DNA of 64,000 nucleotides from Methanoculleus sp. (GTDB lineage Archaea; Halobacteriota; Methanomicrobia; Methanomicrobiales; Methanoculleaceae): contig JAHDQM010000027.1 in assembly GCA_018433835.1 (NCBI GenBank), positions 1-64,000 on the forward strand, read 5' to 3'. Both the position numbers and the translations under genes were made by a program. The notes under the pieces were generated by a model. That model saw nothing but the letters and a program-made list of their open reading frames with translations, ran no database searches and was not told the DNA's origin. Of this stretch, positions 1-7,596 are shown piece by piece (the first letter of the stretch is position 1; every line of letters starts with the position of its first letter).

Positions 1-510
1 ATGGTTGATGTCGTGTACCGGCTGTTGTGAGATCTTTCCAACCAGGATCACCTGTTTGCGGGTATCCACGGCAATCGAGGTCTTCAGGAAGGTCTTGCGC
101 ATCTTTCCCGTCCGCCACGAATAATACTGGCTGGCGTACGAGCTGGTGAATCCCGAGGAATCGATGGCGGTTATCGGAATAATTTCGCCCCGGGAATAAA
201 ACAGGGTCAGGGTTTGCTTCAGGATTCGCGTGAATACGAGGGAGGAGATACGTGCCATGAACTTGTGGAGCGTGGAGTAGTGCGGAACCTGATTCAGCTG
301 GAGCAGTACTTTGATCCTGTCCATCAGATCGAGAAGGGCAACCGTATCACGGTAGTCCGTGCCAAGAGCTTCCCGGAAGAGAAGGATTGCCAGCAGTTGA
401 TGCTGGGTATACGTTCTCCGGGAGTATTTACAGGAATAGAGAGGAATTCGGGAAGAACGGACTGCTTGAAGACAGGCTTTGATTAGGTTGATATACCTGT
501 TCGTCGACAC
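1..510 (-). mobile_element. IS5-like transposase, N-terminal part (runs off window)
   Basis: A DDE transposase of the IS5/IS1182-like type is read on the minus strand from a GTG at 508-510 and stays open for 170 codons to the window edge. A GGAG ribosome site lies just upstream of the GTG. The N-terminal part has the usual helical region ([20 protein letters not shown]), followed by the first catalytic Asp block AIDSSGF and the typical [13 protein letters not shown] and KTSIAVDT segments. The later catalytic residues lie outside the window, so activity cannot be judged. Terminal inverted repeats were not identified; the element end probably lies between about 560 and 625. Confidence 0.85.
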
Positions 511-694
511 TATCTCTGCTCCTTGTGTTTGATTTGGTCATTAACTCAAGGAGCAACGATTTTATAGATCTTTCCCCTGCAGATGGGAACAGCCTACACA
601 AACAAGGGTTTCAACAAAGCCGAAATCTCTGGTCCGTAAAGTAGGTGCTTTCCCTGATCTCTGTGTCAGCGAGCTAAACCGTGCATTAGTAGAA

Positions 695-940
695 ATGGTA
701 ATACTTCAGCGGCTGAACACTCTGGCAATACTACTATCGTGGCATGTTTTCGATGCCCGTTATCCCGATCCTGAGCGTAATTTCAACCCGATTGATTTCT
801 ATACACCGGATCTTCCCCTCATCATTGCATTTGGAAGGGTTGCGGATCATGCTGGACAGTGTATCGAGGATATCCGCACTATCTTCGATAACCTGAACAA
901 GCAGTCGGCGCTGGAAACTGAATTTTCCAATACTGAATAA
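695..940 (+). CDS. Hypothetical protein, possible C-terminal fragment next to IS
   Basis: This 81-codon frame has no family I recognise. The same frame stays open upstream to about position 605 with protein-like content (KSLVRKVGAFPDLC), that is, up to the probable end of the neighbouring insertion sequence. It could be the surviving 3' part of a gene cut by the IS, with the ATG at 695 merely internal. Acidic and aromatic residues (DPERNFNPIDFYTPDLP) look more like coding sequence than chance. A short genuine gene is the alternative. Confidence 0.35.
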   Translation: MVILQRLNTLAILLSWHVFDARYPDPERNFNPIDFYTPDLPLIIAFGRVADHAGQCIEDIRTIFDNLNKQSALETEFSNTE

Positions 941-1040
941 TCCCTTTAGTCTGGTATGTTGATAGGTAACGGGTAGTTACTCATCGTGCGAACATCGGTA
1001 TCGCATCGATATAGATAGACAAATTCGGTCGGATCCGATT

Positions 1041-1215
1041 CCTCGATGCTATTATCCTCGGTTGCCTTACGTGTTTCCACCGTATTCCCGGTTCTGCAGC
1101 ACTTCCCGATGTCGTTATCTCCGGTTGCCCCACGCATCTCCCCCTGGTTTCCGTATCCCTTCTCTCTGTGCCGACAGCCGGTACCGCCGCAACCCCGGCC
1201 CGCGACCCCCGGGGC
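1041..1215. repeat. Dispersed repeat, copy 1 (two 63-bp sub-units)
   Basis: This stretch matches 4000-4186 with scattered substitutions along its whole length. Inside it a unit starting GATGCTATTATCCTCGGTTG at 1045 recurs in degenerate form 63 bp later at 1108, and the second copy has the same 63-bp step (4004 and 4067). The shared part ends in a GC-rich tail near 1200. Open frames through it are probably fortuitous. It fills most of the otherwise gene-free interval 941-1306. Confidence 0.75.
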
Positions 1216-1306
1216 GGCCGGGGCTCAAAGCACTACTCAACCACATACTCCAGATACGAGGGTATACCCGGCCACTCTGCCGCCCCGCCCACACCAACAA
1301 CTTCAA

Positions 1307-1879
1307 ATGGCCATAGTTCGTAAAAATGAACATATGTTCGATGAGGCGAACGGTCTCTCCGGGACCTCATTCGTGCTCCTCCGGTTCCTGGGGAGGCACT
1401 ATCGCGACGGATACTACGTCCGCGAGATCGCCCGGCTGCTCGGGCTCGGGGTGGGTTCGGTCAGTGAGACGCTTGTCAGCCTCGCGGATGCCGGTCTGGT
1501 GCACCGCGAGGAGCGGGGGCGCCTTGCGATCTACCGGGCGGCGATGGAGAGTCCGCTCCTCCGCGAGGTGAAGATCTGTGCCACGCTCATCGAACTCAAC
1601 CCGCTGGTCCTCCGCCTGCGGGGGGATGCGACGAGGGTGATCCTCTTCGGGAGTTCGGCGACCGGCGACGACACCCACGAGAGCGATATCGACCTCCTCA
1701 TTGAGACGAGCGATGCCGGGACCGCGGCAGAGAGCGTCGCCGCACTTGGGGCCGGGCTCGACCGCGAGATCTCGCCGCTCATCCTCACGCCCGGCGGGTT
1801 CCGGGCCCTGAAGACCGCCGACCCGGCTCTCTACGAGCGCATTCTTGCCGGAAAAGTTCTGATCGAGGAATCGGAATGA
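1307..1879 (+). CDS. MNT-type nucleotidyltransferase with N-terminal winged helix
   Basis: A 190-residue protein. Residues about 15-75 form a winged-helix DNA-binding region (YVREIARLLGLGVGSVSETL). A minimal nucleotidyltransferase domain follows, with the motif LFGSSATGDDTHESDIDLLI, that is GS followed by the DxD metal ligands. In MNT-HEPN modules such proteins act as antitoxin, in studied cases by nucleotidylating the HEPN toxin. The frame is open upstream into a repeat, but homology-like content starts at the ATG at 1307 or 1334. The stop overlaps the next start as ATGA, yet that HEPN partner is cut to 47 codons, so the module is probably dead. Confidence 0.8.
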   Translation: MAIVRKNEHMFDEANGLSGTSFVLLRFLGRHYRDGYYVREIARLLGLGVGSVSETLVSLADAGLVHREERGRLAIYRAAMESPLLREVKICATLIELNPLVLRLRGDATRVILFGSSATGDDTHESDIDLLIETSDAGTAAESVAALGAGLDREISPLILTPGGFRALKTADPALYERILAGKVLIEESE

Positions 1880-2019
1880 AATACCGGTTTGAGCAGTGCC
1901 TGCAGCGGGGAAAGATTGTCCGCATCCCGATCGACCCCGAACTCGCTGCGAAAGAGCTGCGGGAGGCCAGGAAGGTCTTCCGGTACCCGGCCGGGCGAGT
2001 CCCCTTGCAGTTATGGTGA
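1876..2019 (+). pseudogene. Truncated HEPN toxin partner
   Basis: An ATG overlapping the stop of the nucleotidyltransferase opens a 47-codon frame starting MKYRFEQCLQRGKIVRIPID. It aligns with the first ~35 residues of the intact HEPN protein at 5908-6336 (KRLEMEGKIERIPIDRRTV) and then ends in unrelated residues and a TGA. The catalytic part of a HEPN domain is missing, so this is read as a 3'-deleted remnant. Only coupling to the upstream gene and the N-terminal match support it. Confidence 0.65.
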
Positions 2020-2036
2020 GGATCTAAGACAGAATA

Positions 2037-2630
2037 TTACGATGCCAGGATCGTGCGCACCATAGCCGCCCGTGCGAACGGGTCGGTGCCGGCAAGCCCC
2101 CCGGCCATCGAAGGAAGAACCGATGGCGGCGATTTGAGGGCGATATCGAGTTCGACGAGCGGCGAGGAGACGAACTTCACCGGAAGGTCGTCGATGCCCA
2201 TCTCCTCTCCCCGGCTTTCAAGCATCCTATAGATCTCGTCCATCGTCGCGGAGTCGGGTGTCCGGTTGTCAACGAAGGCGATATACACGTAGCCTTCGAC
2301 ATCATGCCCGAAGATGTGAACCGGCCCTTCCGGATGGAAGTAGGGCTTGACATCGCATCGGGCAGTGTCTATAAATTCATCGAGGCGGTCGTCCCAGGCG
2401 CGCCACTGTGTCACATCTTCGAAAGGAGGCGCTACGCCGTACCTCTGGAGGACATGATCGTGTGCGTTCATGTACGCGATACCGGCCTGAATTCCAGCCT
2501 CGGAGATCTCCTCGATAGATGTTTTCTCAATCACAGGCATGTCCGAGTCGATCGAGACTGCCCCGGTGGATCCCAGGGTGAACAGTATCAGCACGGCCAA
2601 ACTCGACAGGACTCCATTTCTGTTCTTCAT
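2037..2630 (-). CDS. Secreted hypothetical protein
   Basis: A 197-residue protein beginning with a basic n-region and a hydrophobic stretch (VLSSLAVLILFTLGSTGAV), which reads as a Sec signal peptide. The rest is acidic and soluble (HIFGHDVEGYVYIAFVDN), with a small alpha/beta look and no motif I can name. No lipobox is present. It stands alone, with a remnant HEPN gene upstream on the other strand and a gene-poor 600-bp interval on its 5' side. Confidence 0.6.
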   Translation of the reverse strand: MKNRNGVLSSLAVLILFTLGSTGAVSIDSDMPVIEKTSIEEISEAGIQAGIAYMNAHDHVLQRYGVAPPFEDVTQWRAWDDRLDEFIDTARCDVKPYFHPEGPVHIFGHDVEGYVYIAFVDNRTPDSATMDEIYRMLESRGEEMGIDDLPVKFVSSPLVELDIALKSPPSVLPSMAGGLAGTDPFARAAMVRTILAS

Positions 2631-3231
2631 CTTCTGTTACCTCCGTCGCTTGCTACGAAACCGGAGGGAAAATGAGCGCACCCCTCGACAGAGGTAGTAG
2701 CAGCCTTCTTCCGGGTATGCGGGGCACGTCACCCTGTCGCCAACCAGGGATTGGGTGAGTCCACACTTTCACAGGCGTTACGTGCGACACCCAACGCGAT
2801 CGCAAATCGCTGAGATGCATAATTCCCGCCGATTTCGTCCTATTTTGATCGAATATCGTATTATCGGCAATCCAGTGCCAACTGCGAACCGTTCTATGAG
2901 AGTTTCCTAAGGTACTCCCTGTCCTTGAAACTTTTGCTCCAGAGTCTAAATCCTGTGACTCGATCCATCGATATCCCTTCGATATACGCCGAGCATACCG
3001 GGAAATTATCGAGGAACCGGATCTTCATCAGTGTCTCGACGAGGACAAAGATACACTCGATTGCAGACAGCGAAGAAGGAAAAATATCCTGAAGTCTTTG
3101 GGCAAATCATCAAGTAGAGGGCACGATACCACGTTTTAACGTGAGCCCGGACGCAAAGAGTTCGCCCGCGTTGTGCCGATGAGCATCGCAACCGGGACAG
3201 GTACCTATACCGTTCGCGGCCGGCACCCACC
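2631..3231. other. Gene-poor interval, no convincing gene
   Basis: About 600 bp, relatively A/T-rich for this genome. Two overlapping short open stretches on the plus strand near 2930-3115 have some protein-like character (for example YREIIEEPDLHQCLDED) but no start, ribosome site or recognisable family. They may be remains of a decayed gene. No RNA gene or repeat was seen here. Confidence 0.4.
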
Positions 3232-3914
3232 TCACCACACCCCGGGCACCAGCCGGTAGCGCGTCTTCTGCCGGTACTCCGCATACCCCGGGAGTTCCCT
3301 CACCAGAACCTCCTCTTCGTTCCGGATCCGGAGAATGATGAGTGCAGGCAGGGGGAGAAACGCGAAGACCGCCCAGAAGGACCCGAGAGCGAGCGGTGTT
3401 GCGAGAAACATCAGGATCGTTCCCAGGTACATGGGGTGGCGGACGACGGCGTAGGGGCCGGTCTCGATCACCTTCTGCCCCGCATCGACCTCCACCACCC
3501 GGGCCGCATACCTGTTCTCCCGGATCGTCAGGGAGAATATGAGATACCGAGAAGAACCACTCCGTCAGCCGCGAGGACGACGGCGACCGGCAGGTCCGAC
3601 CACCCGAACCGGTAATCGAGGCCGGGGACGACAAGGCCGACGATGATGATGAACGTAGAGAGCGCTATGATCGTCCTCTGCTCGCTCTCCTGCTCCCGCG
3701 TCTTCATGCGCCGTTCGAGGAGCTCCGGGTCGTGCTTCAGGAGATACAGGGCCACAAAGGCTATGGGTATGAAGAGAACGCCCATGTAGATCCACCCCTC
3801 CCAGTAACGGATCGAACCGGCGGGGACGAAGAGGAGCAGGGCTACGACGATTAACCCCGCGATGAACCTGGCCAGAACCGCCCCCGCCAGCCGGGCAGCG
3901 CTCCCCTCCGTCAT
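3232..3914 (-). pseudogene. Isoprenylcysteine-carboxylmethyltransferase-like gene, frameshifted
   Basis: Two consecutive minus-strand frames together make one ICMT-family integral membrane methyltransferase. The first (3914 to about 3528) has three membrane spans (LIVVALLLFVPAG, GVLFIPIAFVALYLL, STFIIIVGLVVPGL). The second continues with YLIFSLTIRENRYAARVVEV and the family hallmark ETGPYAVVRHPMYLGTIL, then ends RYRLVPGVW. The break is near 3540, where one missing base would restore a continuous frame. It is either a recent pseudogene or a sequencing error. The substrate in archaea is unknown. Confidence 0.75.
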
Positions 3915-3921
3915 GGGTACA

Positions 3922-4512
3922 TTACCCTGCCCTTCTTCTGAGCGTCCTGTTTCGGATCTCTCTCATTGCTTCCCGGGGTCTGCACGCCACCGAAGCACTC
4001 CTCGATGCCGTTATCCTCGGTCGCCCTACGCGCTTCCATGGTATTCCCGGTTCTGCAACACTTCCCGATGTCGTTACCTCCGGTTGCCCCAAGCATCTCC
4101 CCCTGGTTTCCATATCCCTTCTCGTCCCTATGCCGACAGCCGATGCCGCTCCAACCTCAATACGCGACCCACGGGGCGCCCGCCCCTCGGGAATGACAAC
4201 ATCGTTCAGCACCCCAAACAGCCGCAACCCCAGACCCGTCGGCTCGTAAAACACCTTCCGTTTATCGGCAAAGTCCTCGAATTGGGCGATCTTTCGTGCC
4301 ACAAGCCCGCCGTCGACAAGACCTTTCAGCACCGGGCCGATGGAGTTCGGGTTCGCCTTGAACTCCTCTTTTATCTCGCTGAAGTACTTCTTGCCCTCGA
4401 GCACCAGGGCAATGTATACGGCCCACCGGAGATCGCTATTCAGTTCCATCACGGCAGCCCGGACTTCGTAGGGGACTTCGTTCAGGAATTTTTCGACAAC
4501 CGTCTGCTCCAT
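3922..4512 (-). CDS. Winged-helix transcriptional regulator with repeat-derived C terminus
   Basis: The first ~117 residues form a winged-helix repressor-like domain (LRWAVYIALVLEGKKYFSEIKEEF, then NPNSIGPVLKGLVDGGLVARK). From about 4190 down to the stop at 3922 the frame runs through the dispersed repeat at 4000-4186, giving an Arg- and Gly-rich tail of ~80 residues that does not look native. The original stop was probably lost when the repeat arrived. A pair of dyad operators lies directly upstream (4533-4595), which suggests autoregulation. Confidence 0.7.
   Translation of the reverse strand: MEQTVVEKFLNEVPYEVRAAVMELNSDLRWAVYIALVLEGKKYFSEIKEEFKANPNSIGPVLKGLVDGGLVARKIAQFEDFADKRKVFYEPTGLGLRLFGVLNDVVIPEGRAPRGSRIEVGAASAVGIGTRRDMETRGRCLGQPEVTTSGSVAEPGIPWKRVGRPRITASRSASVACRPREAMREIRNRTLRRRAG
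4000..4186. repeat. Dispersed repeat, copy 2
   Basis: Second copy of the element at 1041-1215, same orientation, with the same 63-bp internal spacing and the same CCCTGGTTTCC...GCCGACAGCC tail. It lies inside the 3' end of the winged-helix regulator on the opposite strand. Divergence between copies is moderate and mostly substitutions, so they are not a recent duplication. Confidence 0.75.
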
Positions 4513-4532
4513 ACCTCACCTTAACACGGATA

Positions 4533-4595
4533 TTAGTTACATATGGCTAACTGATATAACCGTTTCGCCAACATTGGTTAGCATTACGTAACTAA
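4533..4595. promoter_or_regulatory. Paired GTTA-N8-TAAC dyad operators
   Basis: Two palindromes, GTTA-N8-TAAC at 4536-4551 and again at 4577-4592, are themselves arranged as an inverted repeat: TTAGTTAC (4533-4540) with GTAACTAA (4588-4595), and GCTAAC (4546-4551) with GTTAGC (4577-4582). The two sites start 41 bp apart, close to four helical turns. A TATA-like GATATAAC lies between them. The start codon of the winged-helix regulator is at 4512 on the minus strand, and a decayed gene begins at 4629 on the plus strand. The likely ligand is the regulator itself. Confidence 0.65.
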
Positions 4596-4628
4596 TTGTT
4601 ATAATATCGCAATGATAATACTTTCTTA

Positions 4629-5210
4629 ATGGTACCACCGAGGGGACGCTCAACCGGGCAGGATGCAGCTCGCATTCGCTTCGAGAGATTGAAGCGAGAG
4701 CTTCCCATCGGCATCTACGGCTCGTTCTACCGGGAGAGAAAGAACGACCTGCTCAGACTGAGGGATGCCGTCAGGCAGCATGGTTACCTCAATGCGTGCA
4801 TATCGGAAGACTTAGACGACAGACCTCGATAAGCACGAAATCCATCGGACCCCATATACGATCGTCGTTTGAGCGTACAACTGATCGATCGGAGCGTGGC
4901 TCATGTCTTCGTCCTCGCAATGCCCAGGGATGACGAACCGGCCCACCTGATACAGTCCGTCTCTATGGAACTGGAACGACTCACCGCACTCATGGACCAT
5001 GGAATAAAAGACCATCAGGATGTCATGCTCCTCGTCCAGAACGGACTTATGGACTGCATCGCAGGGAGCGCCGGAAACGTATGCAAGGGACTGATTGCCG
5101 GAAAGGAGTACGAGTGGGATATCGAATACTATACGCGGATTGATACCACCTTCAAACCGACGATCAACTTCTGTTATCGGTGTATTGAAAAGCGGTGGGA
5201 CCTATTATAA
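4629..5210 (+). pseudogene. Decayed gene of unknown function with compensating frameshifts
   Basis: Two frames in the same phase, 4629-4832 and 4869-5210, are separated by a stop at 4830. A stretch in the next phase (LDKHEIHRTPYTIVV, 4825-4869) bridges them, so a continuous ancestral protein needs two opposite frameshifts. Readable content includes GIYGSFYRERKNDLLRLRDA and HVFVLAMPRDDEPAHLIQS, which resembles small nucleotide-binding or toll/deoxyribosyltransferase-like folds only loosely. No family is claimed. Composition here is lower in GC than the flanks. Confidence 0.5.
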
Positions 5211-5345
5211 CGAACCCATCCAGGGTGAGACCGGGGCCCACCCCCTCACCACACCCCGGGCACCAGCCGGTAGCGCCCGCCCTTCCTCTTCCCGGATCAG
5301 CGCTTCAACCCCCTCCTCCAGCGGCCCGCGTCCGGTCCGAATGAC
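5211..5345 (-). pseudogene. Recombination scar: ICMT tail plus HepT tail
   Basis: This short stretch is a junction of two gene ends. Positions 5244-5276 are identical over 33 bp to 3230-3262, the last codons of the ICMT-like gene (RYRLVPGVW plus stop). Next to it, 5278-5350 on the minus strand reads IRTGRGPLEEGVEALIREEE, similar to the C terminus of the HepT remnant at 6378-6660 (IRTELGSPEDAADTMIREEE). It abuts the start of the nucleotidyltransferase gene at 5346. Confidence 0.6.
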
Positions 5346-5942
5346 ATGCTAGAAGTCCTCATCTCCTCGGAGACGAGAGTGAGACTGCTCACGCTATTCC
5401 TCATGAATCCCGGCAAGGAGTACTACATCCGCCAGATCGAGAGGCTTGTCGGGAAGAACTACGCACTTGTCCGGAAGGAACTCGCAAGACTCGAATCGTT
5501 CGGACTATTGACGTCGGAGGTGAAGGGGAACCAGACATACTATTCCGTCGACCGGGATTTCTTCCTCTACCCCGAGTTGCAGAGACTGGTACTCAAGACC
5601 GAAGGAGTCGCTCAGACCTTGAAGGAGCGGCTAGGTGAGATCGGAGATGTCGATTGCATATTCATCTACGGCTCTTTCGCGAAAGGAAGCGAAGGTGCGA
5701 AGAGCGACATCGACCTCTTCATCGTCGGGGATGTCGATGAAAACCGGCTGATCCCCCTGCTCAACGAGAGTGAAAGGACTCTTCAAAGAGAGATCAATTA
5801 TACGCTGATAACAAAGGAAGAACTGCAGGGACGCGTCGTTGAGGCGGACCCGTTCATCACCAATGTCCTGAACGAGCCAAAGATTATGATCGAGGGCGAG
5901 AGATGCTATGGTAAAACGGCTGGAGATGGAAGGAAAAATTGA
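5346..5942 (+). CDS. MNT-type nucleotidyltransferase antitoxin, winged helix fused
   Basis: A 198-residue protein. A winged helix occupies about residues 5-75 (YYIRQIERLVGKNYALVRKE). The nucleotidyltransferase domain is around residues 95-165, with IYGSFAKGSEGAKSDIDLFI giving the GS and DxD motif. This is the antitoxin half of an MNT-HEPN module. The HEPN gene overlaps its 3' end by 35 bp, so the two are surely co-translated. The built-in HTH suggests the antitoxin also represses its own operon. Unlike the 1307 copy, this module appears complete. Confidence 0.85.
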   Translation: MLEVLISSETRVRLLTLFLMNPGKEYYIRQIERLVGKNYALVRKELARLESFGLLTSEVKGNQTYYSVDRDFFLYPELQRLVLKTEGVAQTLKERLGEIGDVDCIFIYGSFAKGSEGAKSDIDLFIVGDVDENRLIPLLNESERTLQREINYTLITKEELQGRVVEADPFITNVLNEPKIMIEGERCYGKTAGDGRKN

Positions 5943-6336
5943 GAGGATACCCATCGATCGGAGAACGGTCAGGGAAGCGATCGATATCGCCGAACGAGAC
6001 CTTCGTGCTGCCGGGATGAACCTTGCGATCAGCAATGAATGGGCATACAACATCGCTTACAACGCGGTTTTGTCGGCAGGCGGAGCACTGATGTTTGCCG
6101 GAGGCTACCGCCCGAAGGGCGGTGAAGGGCACGTTTCCGTGAAGGAATTCCTGGGGTATCACCTCAATCCGGATGAGGTCGCCGTCTTCGACCGGATGCG
6201 GAGAAAGCGGCATATGGCCACGTATGATGTCAGCTCTATCGTCACCCATACCGACGCAGAAAGTGCAATTACTATGGCAAGAACCCTGGTAGACACGATA
6301 AAAGGGATTCTTACAGAGGATGGATTTTTATCGTAA
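5908..6336 (+). CDS. HEPN-domain toxin partner
   Basis: A 142-residue all-helical protein overlapping the upstream nucleotidyltransferase by 35 bp. It begins KRLEMEGKIERIPID, carries NLAISNEWAYNIAYNAVL and ends with the HEPN-like segment RMRRKRHMATYDVSS, where an Arg and His in an Rx3-6H arrangement are candidate RNase residues. HEPN proteins of such pairs are ribonucleases or ribosome-targeting toxins held in check by the MNT partner. Length is normal for the family. Confidence 0.75.
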   Translation: MVKRLEMEGKIERIPIDRRTVREAIDIAERDLRAAGMNLAISNEWAYNIAYNAVLSAGGALMFAGGYRPKGGEGHVSVKEFLGYHLNPDEVAVFDRMRRKRHMATYDVSSIVTHTDAESAITMARTLVDTIKGILTEDGFLS

Positions 6337-6377
6337 CGCGCTGTTGTGCGGGCAGGTACGGTGCGGAGCAGCCGGCT

Positions 6378-6660
6378 CTACCGCCTCTCTTCTTCCCGGA
6401 TCATCGTATCGGCCGCATCCTCCGGGGATCCGAGTTCGGTCCGGATGATCGTCGGTTTCACCGCACAATGAAAGTGAACGCTGATGTCCCGGAGCCCGGC
6501 AATCTTTCGCCACCCGGAGATCGGGTGGCGGGCGGTGACGCCCGGGGAAATCTGTGTCGTCGCCTCCCCGATGGGGGATGAACCTGAGAACGACAGCATC
6601 GAGGCACATGCAATCGCCCACGAATTCCCTCTTAACATCAAAAGTTGAGCCGCTGAAGAG
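6378..6660 (-). pseudogene. HepT-like (DUF86) gene remnant, frameshifted
   Basis: Read from about 6660 on the minus strand, one frame gives TFDVKREFVGDCMCLDAVVLRF and, after a shift near 6570, another gives IGEATTQISPG, HPISGWRKIAGLRDISVHF and a C terminus IREEERR. This matches the order of DUF86/HepT proteins, where the block D-A-V-x-R-x-x-x-x-IGEA is followed by HP-x-x-x-W-x-x-I-x-G-x-R-x-x-x-x-H. The N terminus is missing. It lies antisense and immediately downstream of the intact HEPN gene. Confidence 0.65.
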
Positions 6661-6696
6661 GGGCGCCGGCCGATTCCCCGGCCGGAGGAAACACCC

Positions 6697-7596
6697 TCAA
6701 ACAAACCCCCCCTCTTCCATCAGGCGGGCGGCATTCCTCAACCCGTACGCATCCAGAACCATAAACGCGCCTGCCATGAGCACGATCCCGGCGAGCAGGA
6801 TGACGAGGAGATCGACCAGCCCCTCGGGCAGGGTAACGGCGAGAATCCCGAGAACCAGCGAACTCACGCCCAGCCCGAGCGTGTACCAGAAGCCCTGCGG
6901 CAAATTCCCTCGCTCCCGAAACACTCTCAGCAGCGTGACGGCGGCGCTGGAAAAGAACCAGATCACGAGAACCAGCAGAATGAGGACGAGGTACAGCTCC
7001 CAGAAGACGAACAAAAAAAACCCTGCGCCCGCCACGAGGCTCCCCCGGATGATATCCTCGTTCGCATGCTCTTTCCTGCCCCTCTGCCGGATGCCCCTGA
7101 CAATCGTGAGGAGGCCGAAAAAGAGAACAAGGGATGGCAGGATTACGGCAAAGAAAGATATGGTTCCACGGAACGCTAAAACGGCAAGGGTAACTCCTAT
7201 CGCCAGCAGAACCGCCCCAAGGCCCATCCGGAGTTTCCAGCTCATCCGTTGATCTAGAAGGCGCTGCAGAGGATCGTCCCGTGTTGCGTCTTTGGCCGTT
7301 ACGAGGATGGTATCCATAGTCTCGTAAACCATGAGCACCAGGGGGGCGTCGTCGATCAGGTGCATGAGAGGGTTCTTCCCGGGATCGTACCGGTCCATGT
7401 GGACACGGTACTCTGAGCCCGTCTCGTGGGCATGGTACTGCCCTTTCCGGTAACTCGCGATGGTCTCGGGGCTCGGCACGTTGATGGCCGACCGTTTCCA
7501 GTCCGGCTCGAGCGGCTCGGTCACCAGGGCCTTCGGGACGACGACCTGAAAGACTCCCTGGCGCAGTGCATCGAGAAACGACTCAAGCGTGCTCAA
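6697..7596 (-). CDS. Membrane protein with C-terminal DUF308/HdeD-like region
   Basis: A 299-residue protein. The first ~110 residues are soluble and partly acidic (HMDRYDPGKNPLMHLIDDAPLVLMVYETMDT). After that come about six membrane spans, including VLLAIGVTLAVLAFRG, FFAVILPSLVLFFGLLTIV and LVDLLVILLAGIVLMAGAFMVL. The spacing of the hydrophobic hairpins resembles HdeD/DUF308 proteins such as the one at 8217. The function of the family is stress-associated but poorly defined. It appears monocistronic; the start has CATTGA-rich upstream sequence and no clear ribosome site. Confidence 0.65.
   Translation of the reverse strand: MSTLESFLDALRQGVFQVVVPKALVTEPLEPDWKRSAINVPSPETIASYRKGQYHAHETGSEYRVHMDRYDPGKNPLMHLIDDAPLVLMVYETMDTILVTAKDATRDDPLQRLLDQRMSWKLRMGLGAVLLAIGVTLAVLAFRGTISFFAVILPSLVLFFGLLTIVRGIRQRGRKEHANEDIIRGSLVAGAGFFLFVFWELYLVLILLVLVIWFFSSAAVTLLRVFRERGNLPQGFWYTLGLGVSSLVLGILAVTLPEGLVDLLVILLAGIVLMAGAFMVLDAYGLRNAARLMEEGGFV

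Noticed and set aside
1046-1306. N-terminal extension of the first nucleotidyltransferase
   Set aside because: It translates the dispersed repeat and is Pro-rich; the winged helix starts after the ATG at 1307.
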